A stretch of 5,183 nt of DNA from an uncultured Eubacteriales bacterium (GTDB lineage: Bacteria > Bacillota > Clostridia > UMGS1810), in the NCBI GenBank assembly GCA_900555295.1, contig USKN01000133.1, forward strand, positions 1 through 5,183. Direction: 5' to 3'. Shown piece by piece: positions 4,591-5,183 of the stretch; within the stretch, counting starts at the first letter, position 1; each line of letters starts with the position of its first letter. The translations under genes were made by a program, and so were the position numbers. The notes under the pieces are model-generated. The model ran no database searches. It was not told where the DNA came from and saw only the letters and a list, made by a program, of their open reading frames with translations.

Positions 4591-5183
4591 TTAATTTGTA
4601 ATATTGTTTAGGCAATGTGCGTTCAACTCCCTATTGCCTATAAATGTCCGTGCCGCTCCGGCAAGATACAATGAACCGAATATTGCAAAAACTTTATTGC
4701 CGCCGTTTGCCGCTTTTATAATTGCCGTTTTGTAATCGGGTATATATTCGCAGTCGGCGGTATATTTTTTTACTTCGTTATATACGGCGCCGCCGTCCGT
4801 TTGGCGCAAACTCGGAACATTTGTTACAATTATTTTTGCATTTTTGTATTTGCCCGCAATACGTACACATTCGCCGTAGCCTTTATCGTTTAGCATACCA
4901 AACACAAAAGTTATTTTTTGATTTAAAAAATATGTTTTAAGCGATGACAAAAATGCTAAAATACCCTGCACATTATGCGCACCGTCAATTATTGCGGTTT
5001 TTTCGTTTACGTTATTAAATATTTCAAATCGGCACTTATGAACGGTGTTTTTTATACCGCGTACAATAAATTCATCTTTTAAATTAAATTCATTTTTTAA
5101 AATATGGACCGCATCTATGGCAAGTGCCGCATTATTTATTTGAAATCCGCCGGCAAGCGGAATAAAATATTCGCAATTTTTGT
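4591..5183 (-). CDS. folC: folylpolyglutamate synthase / dihydrofolate synthase, C-terminal part (runs off the right edge)
   Basis: About 196 residues are open from the right window edge to a TAA at 4591. Visible family landmarks, in order: IPLAGGFQINNAALAIDAV near the start (the G-FQ-NA-LA segment that ends the Mur-ligase-like ATPase domain), a GIKNTVHKCRFE segment, the diagnostic AIIDGAHNVQG (DGAHN motif), FVFGMLNDKGY, and the C-terminal FAIFGSLYLAGAARTFI (GSLYL). FolC adds glutamate to folates and, in many bacteria, also makes dihydrofolate from dihydropteroate. Only the C-terminal domain and the end of the central domain are present; the P-loop lies outside the window. A GTG at 4971 inside DGAHNV is not a start, since the same frame continues upstream without a stop. 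It lies directly upstream of and on the same strand as spoIIAA, with no obvious terminator between them. Confidence 0.93.
   Translation of the reverse strand, partial: KNCEYFIPLAGGFQINNAALAIDAVHILKNEFNLKDEFIVRGIKNTVHKCRFEIFNNVNEKTAIIDGAHNVQGILAFLSSLKTYFLNQKITFVFGMLNDKGYGECVRIAGKYKNAKIIVTNVPSLRQTDGGAVYNEVKKYTADCEYIPDYKTAIIKAANGGNKVFAIFGSLYLAGAARTFIGNRELNAHCLNNITN

Noticed and set aside
3983..4940. Plus-strand frames opposite spoIIAB, spoIIAA and folC
   Set aside because: All lie antisense to firmly identified genes and show no family features of their own.
4591..4971. A complete 126-residue gene starting with GTG at 4971
   Set aside because: That GTG lies inside the DGAHNV motif of folC and the frame continues to the window edge, so it is an internal codon.
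1..5183. CRISPR arrays, tRNA, rRNA or riboswitches
   Set aside because: No spaced direct repeats, cloverleaf-like arms or conserved ribosomal or riboswitch motifs were seen. The intergenic gaps are too short and AT-rich.

Overview
Most of this window (about 560 to 5183) is an AT-rich stretch of a spore-forming Firmicute, probably a member of the Clostridia. The evidence is the complete set spoIIAA, spoIIAB and sigF, a yqfC/yqfD pair, a ylbJ-type sporulation membrane protein, strong Shine-Dalgarno sequences, and heavy use of ATA, TTA and AAA codons. The left end (1 to about 555) does not fit that organism. It carries the start of a FecR-type anti-sigma factor, a gene family typical of Bacteroidetes, with no Shine-Dalgarno and a different base composition.

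Layout from right to left. A partial folC (minus strand) enters from the right edge and stops at 4591. A short intergenic gap with a sigma-H-like promoter leads into the spoIIA operon (minus strand: spoIIAA, spoIIAB, sigF), whose genes overlap by 4 bp or are 10 bp apart. A gene-free convergent gap of about 170 bp follows (2807-2978). Then comes a plus-strand ylbJ-like gene, divergent from yqfC-yqfD (minus strand), which overlap by ATGA. yqfD is cut: about 309 residues look genuine, then a roughly 49-residue tail of unrelated sequence runs to a stop at 408. Left of that are a strong hairpin terminator (361-404), an ECF-type promoter candidate, and the fecR start (274 down to the window edge).

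How the genes work together. SpoIIAA, SpoIIAB and SigF form the partner-switching module that turns on the first forespore-specific sigma factor. The YqfC/YqfD and YlbJ families belong to the mother-cell programme, in Bacillus under sigma-E. The divergent yqfC/ylbJ region has overlapping sigma-E-like elements, so this looks like a compact sporulation cluster beside a folate gene.

The main anomaly is the junction near 555. By hand count, GC is about 46% over 411-540 and about 27% over 561-690. The most economical explanation is a chimeric (probably metagenomic) contig joining a Bacteroidetes fragment to a Clostridia fragment. A real transfer or rearrangement cannot be excluded from sequence alone. 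I see no convincing undescribed system.
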